A program made the translations under genes and the position numbers. DNA of 8,350 bases. It comes from JBBQXY01 sp051004815 (GTDB lineage: Bacteria > Chloroflexota > Ktedonobacteria > Ktedonobacterales > Ktedonobacteraceae). The notes beneath the pieces were generated by a model that saw only the letters and a list, made by a program, of their open reading frames with translations, was not told the origin of the DNA and did no database searches. The stretch covers positions 1 to 8,350 of the forward strand of contig JBPCJY010000217.1 in NCBI GenBank assembly GCA_051004815.1, in the 5' to 3' direction. Shown one piece after another: positions 5,677 to 8,350 of the stretch. Every line of letters begins with the position of its first letter. Position 1 is the stretch's first letter.

Positions 5677-7877
5677 AGGGCTTTTGTGAGTCTTCCGGAC
5701 AATAATTGCCTTATGGCATTGAGGCTGTTAACAATGTGCCTCGCTTCAGCTACCACAAAATTGAGTTCGGTATCTACCCCGTTATCGCTATCGGTTCCGC
5801 TCTCCCAATCAATTTTGTTCGTCTCATCGGCATCCGCATGCTTCACATTCTCCAAGGTGTGCAATTCTTTCTCTAATTTCGTGGGTACCGCGATCTTCTC
5901 TCCACCGTACACAGTGGTTAGCAGTGAAGTCATGGTTACATCAACTTCCGTGGCGAATGGTGTTACGGCGAGAAACGGTTGATGAGTAGGGGTATTGAGC
6001 AGGTAGGCGTCGAGCGCGAGGATGCTTTTAGCAAGGAGGTCTGTACCAGCCAGTAGGCCACGGGCTGTATCAGGGTCTGTGTGGTAAAGAACTGGTTCGC
6101 TGAGTGCGCGTTCGACCGAAGCTGCGGCATTTGTGCGTGCCAGTCGTGCTTCCTGGCGCAGGTGTTGCATTGTCGGAGCATCATATTCAGTGGGGTGAGC
6201 ATAGGCAGCCATTACAGCATCAAAGTAGCGGCGCAGAGCTTCGAGTCGGGCCGCGATCTTCTCCGGCACGCGTGTGCGTTCCCATGTAGGCCAAAGCGCG
6301 TAGGCCAGCAGAGCCAAGGCGCCGCCAATTACTGTATCAAGTGTGCGGTCAAAGGTAGTCACAAACGGTCGTGGATCAACGAAGGTAAGCAAGATAACAA
6401 CTTCTATCGTGAGAAAGGATGAGAAGATAGCATAGTTCACATTGAGGAAGGTAAAAGCTATAAAAGCGGCCAATGCATCCAGTAGGATCAGCACGCGGTC
6501 AGTTGGCAAGAGCAAAGAGACGAGCAAGGTCGTCAGTAATGCGCCGAGTATTGTGCCGACTGAACGAGCAGCCCCACGGGTAAATGTTGTGGTGAAATCG
6601 GGTTTGAGCACGATAAGTGCGGTCAGTGGTATCCAGTAGCCGCGCTGGAGCGGAAATATGCGGTAGAGAGCGGTAGCAATCGCCAGGATTACGCCCAGGC
6701 GAATAGCGTGGCGGCAAGCTGTTGAACGCAGCGTGAGATTAGCTCGCAGAATAGAGAGGGGGGTCCGCAGTCGCAGATCGGGTTGCTCAGGAATACTCAC
6801 CGGAAAAGAGATGTTCCGCGTATCGCGCCATGACTGTGCTATGACCTCCGCGGTGTGTAGTTGGTGGCACAATGCTTCACAATAGAGCAATGTTTGCGAA
6901 ACATTGTTCCCGGCATAATCTCGCATGTCATTTTGTCGTAGCGCGTCCATCGCCTCCTCAATGATTTGGTATGACGCGGTAAGATTGACAAGTGTGTGTG
7001 CTGGGTGCAGCATAGTGGCAATCCCTCGTAGGACAGTAACTGATGCTTTCATGATACGCTCTAGTTGCTGTATGCACTCCTTCTGCTGCTGCTCATCGGC
7101 CAGCAAATGCTGACGGATGCTCATCAACACAATCAATGTGAGATGGATATGATCGGCCTCTTCAAGCAAGCCATAGAATATGCTCCCTTGCTGGCTGCGC
7201 GGATGGCTATCGGTCAGCACATCACCAGCTTTCACGAATACTTCTCGAACCTGCTGCCCAACGTCGCTATCGGTGGGATATTCTACGGTATCGGCCAGCA
7301 CCTGGTAGACGGTGGAAAGAGCGGCTCGTTCAGCACCAAAACGCTGCCAGGGAAATGGTATAAACGCCAGGAGTGTCTGCAACAGGGCACCCGCGAACAT
7401 CAGACCCGCCTGCCCCAGTGCTTGTAGCGGGTTCACCGAAAAATGGGCGAGAATAATTAGCGCAACGGTGGATTGGAGGCCGATAATCATAGCTCTCTGG
7501 CTAATGGCCACGAGGAATCCCGCCCCAACGCCCCAGACTCCCACAACCAGAATAGCGAGCCAGTCAATATGGCCAGTCACGCCACCGACGTAGGCGGATA
7601 CAGCGACGCCCAAGCTAGCCAGCAACATTGTCCTTATACGCACATGGTAGGTATAGGTAAGACCCACCGCGCCAAGTCCAGCTGCTCCACCAGCCATCGC
7701 CACGCCTTCGAGCAGATGACCCGTCGCCAAACCAATTATCAGTGGGAGAACAAAGCCTAGTGTACTGCGTATGGCCGTCGCGATAGTGAGTTGGGAGCGA
7801 TCAATGCGCACAATAGCATTCCACATTTGTCGCAAAGTTGTAGACCATGCTACAAACCAGCTTTTTAGAAGAGGCAT
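5673..7877 (-). CDS. FUSC-family integral membrane protein (aromatic acid exporter-like)
   Basis: A 734-residue inner-membrane protein of the FUSC/YccS/fusaric-acid-resistance superfamily, whose members are thought to export aromatic acids and related compounds; the substrate here is unknown. The architecture is the usual duplicated one. A first membrane bundle occupies residues about 36-172 (for example LGFVLPLIIGLATGH and WLAILVVGVWGVGAGFLV). A soluble helical region follows (180-385, with a QQQK-type helix near 262-275). The second bundle (388-530) contains the signature RGYWIPLTALIVLKPDF (412-428) and TRGAARSVGTILGALL. A cytoplasmic helical tail from 535 includes an acidic stretch around 678-708. 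The length fits full-size bacterial members. The ATG at 7877-7875 is preceded by AAAGG at 7888-7884. It is transcribed away from the DoxX-like gene. Its TAG stop lies inside a repeated sequence, so the natural end may once have been further downstream. Confidence 0.9.
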   Translation of the reverse strand: MPLLKSWFVAWSTTLRQMWNAIVRIDRSQLTIATAIRSTLGFVLPLIIGLATGHLLEGVAMAGGAAGLGAVGLTYTYHVRIRTMLLASLGVAVSAYVGGVTGHIDWLAILVVGVWGVGAGFLVAISQRAMIIGLQSTVALIILAHFSVNPLQALGQAGLMFAGALLQTLLAFIPFPWQRFGAERAALSTVYQVLADTVEYPTDSDVGQQVREVFVKAGDVLTDSHPRSQQGSIFYGLLEEADHIHLTLIVLMSIRQHLLADEQQQKECIQQLERIMKASVTVLRGIATMLHPAHTLVNLTASYQIIEEAMDALRQNDMRDYAGNNVSQTLLYCEALCHQLHTAEVIAQSWRDTRNISFPVSIPEQPDLRLRTPLSILRANLTLRSTACRHAIRLGVILAIATALYRIFPLQRGYWIPLTALIVLKPDFTTTFTRGAARSVGTILGALLTTLLVSLLLPTDRVLILLDALAAFIAFTFLNVNYAIFSSFLTIEVVILLTFVDPRPFVTTFDRTLDTVIGGALALLAYALWPTWERTRVPEKIAARLEALRRYFDAVMAAYAHPTEYDAPTMQHLRQEARLARTNAAASVERALSEPVLYHTDPDTARGLLAGTDLLAKSILALDAYLLNTPTHQPFLAVTPFATEVDVTMTSLLTTVYGGEKIAVPTKLEKELHTLENVKHADADETNKIDWESGTDSDNGVDTELNFVVAEARHIVNSLNAIRQLLSGRLTKAL

Positions 7878-8167
7878 ATCTCACCTTTGCTTTATGGCTC
7901 GCATTAACCTATTTCACCATTCAAAGTATACATGGTTTTTCTCGTTGCTGAGAATGCCTATCCGCACCATAAATATTACACGTCTTGTGAGGGAAAACGT
8001 TGCACACTACCTTCCAAACAAACGTAGAGTTGGGAAGCGGGAAAAAGACTATGAGTATGCTCCTTATGCCATATGTTTTGCGTTGCAAATAGTAGACTGT
8101 TTTTACGTGTACATCACTGTATCTATCTTTTCTTTCTCATGAACAACGTAAAGGAGCAAGCGAACGT
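7878..8167. other. Divergent spacer between the FUSC and DoxX-like genes
   Basis: These 290 bases hold the upstream regions of two divergent genes and show no coding pattern. On the minus strand TATACT (7930-7925) could be a -10 element for the FUSC gene, but no good -35 accompanies it. An imperfect hairpin, CTTCCAAAC (8011-8019) with GTTGGGAAG (8029-8037), has 8 of 9 pairs and a 9-base loop and could be an operator. A short TTTGC-GTT-GCAAA hairpin lies near 8080. No promoter for the plus-strand gene is clear enough to call. Confidence 0.4.
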
Positions 8168-8350
8168 ATGAGTATTTCGTCATCAGCGCGCGATCAGGAG
8201 GATGTAGCCGCTGTACAAGCAGAGGAACGAGGAGCGAGCGTTGCCCCTATCACGCTCAGTGAGCGCAGCATGATAGGGCTTGCCTTGCTGCGTGTCTTCG
8301 TTGGGTATCTTTGGTTCCAGCAACTGTTTTGGAAACTTCCGCCAGATTTC
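8168..8350 (+). CDS. DoxX/DoxD-like membrane protein, N-terminal part
   Basis: Sixty-one codons are visible and the gene runs off the right edge. Residues 1-34 are hydrophilic, with many E, A and S. From residue 35 the sequence reads MIGLALLRVFVGYLWFQQLFWKLPPDF, a membrane helix with the LR-(V/I)-x-GYL-(W/F)-x-QQ...K pattern seen at the start of DoxX/DoxD-type proteins (the DoxD type includes a subunit of thiosulfate:quinone oxidoreductase). The ATG at 8168 is preceded by AAGGAG at 8151-8156, 11 bases away, which is long but acceptable. It is divergent from the FUSC gene. The family call rests on a short stretch; other four-helix DoxX-like proteins are equally possible. Confidence 0.6.
   Translation, partial: MSISSSARDQEDVAAVQAEERGASVAPITLSERSMIGLALLRVFVGYLWFQQLFWKLPPDF

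Noticed and set aside
2899..7877. One operon from FUSC through DUF4177-like and GH20 to Uma2
   Set aside because: Gaps of about 87 to 187 bases each contain a credible promoter and one contains a repeat, and the functions are unrelated.
7771..8142. A 123-codon plus-strand open frame over the start of the FUSC gene and the spacer
   Set aside because: It overlaps the conserved N-terminus of FUSC in antisense, has no ribosome binding site or recognisable domain, and its end is AT-rich spacer sequence.

Overview
This window looks like ordinary chromosomal DNA of a free-living bacterium, most plausibly from the Chloroflexota (Ktedonobacteria-like). That placement is an inference from the gene mix: an Uma2-family nuclease, a DUF4177-like small protein, a stand-alone HPr/enzyme I pair, a GH20 hexosaminidase and a large FUSC protein, together with moderate GC content, strong AAGGAG-type ribosome binding sites and sigma-70-like promoters. 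No rRNA, tRNA, CRISPR array, integrase or transposase is visible.

Layout, left to right. At 1-26 (minus) there is only a ribosome binding site and a possible start of a gene that runs off the window. A YggT-family membrane protein (48-608, minus) sits just upstream of it. A divergent spacer (609-835) carries a good plus-strand promoter for the PTS phosphocarrier pair ptsH-ptsI. ptsH (about 836-1089) is clearly HPr but is broken by a one-base frameshift near 1001-1003 and has no normal start codon. ptsI (1086-2708) is intact and its TTG start overlaps the ptsH stop. Between ptsI and the convergent Uma2 gene lies a 115-bp element with long terminal inverted repeats (2723-2837), MITE-like in structure.

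From 2899 to 7877 everything is on the minus strand. In order of transcription the genes are a FUSC transporter-like protein (7877-5673), a 74-residue DUF4177-like protein (5551-5327), a membrane-anchored or secreted GH20 beta-N-acetylhexosaminidase (5139-3592) and an Uma2-family protein (3504-2899). The last three each have their own recognisable promoter, so this is a run of separate transcription units rather than one operon. A second short repeat (5629-5676) shares a 13-base end with the 115-bp element and supplies the stop codon of the FUSC gene. At the right edge, divergent from the FUSC gene, begins a DoxX/DoxD-like membrane protein (8168 to beyond 8350).

Functionally, the PTS pair would pass phosphate from phosphoenolpyruvate to HPr, but no sugar-specific EII component is present here, and HPr as written could not be made in full. 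The hexosaminidase could release N-acetylhexosamines outside the membrane. I see no evidence that it is co-regulated with the PTS genes. I found no convincing new multi-gene system. The most interesting items are the broken ptsH upstream of an intact ptsI, the atypical active-site surroundings in enzyme I, and the repeat family with a shared GTAGGGGCCGATT end.
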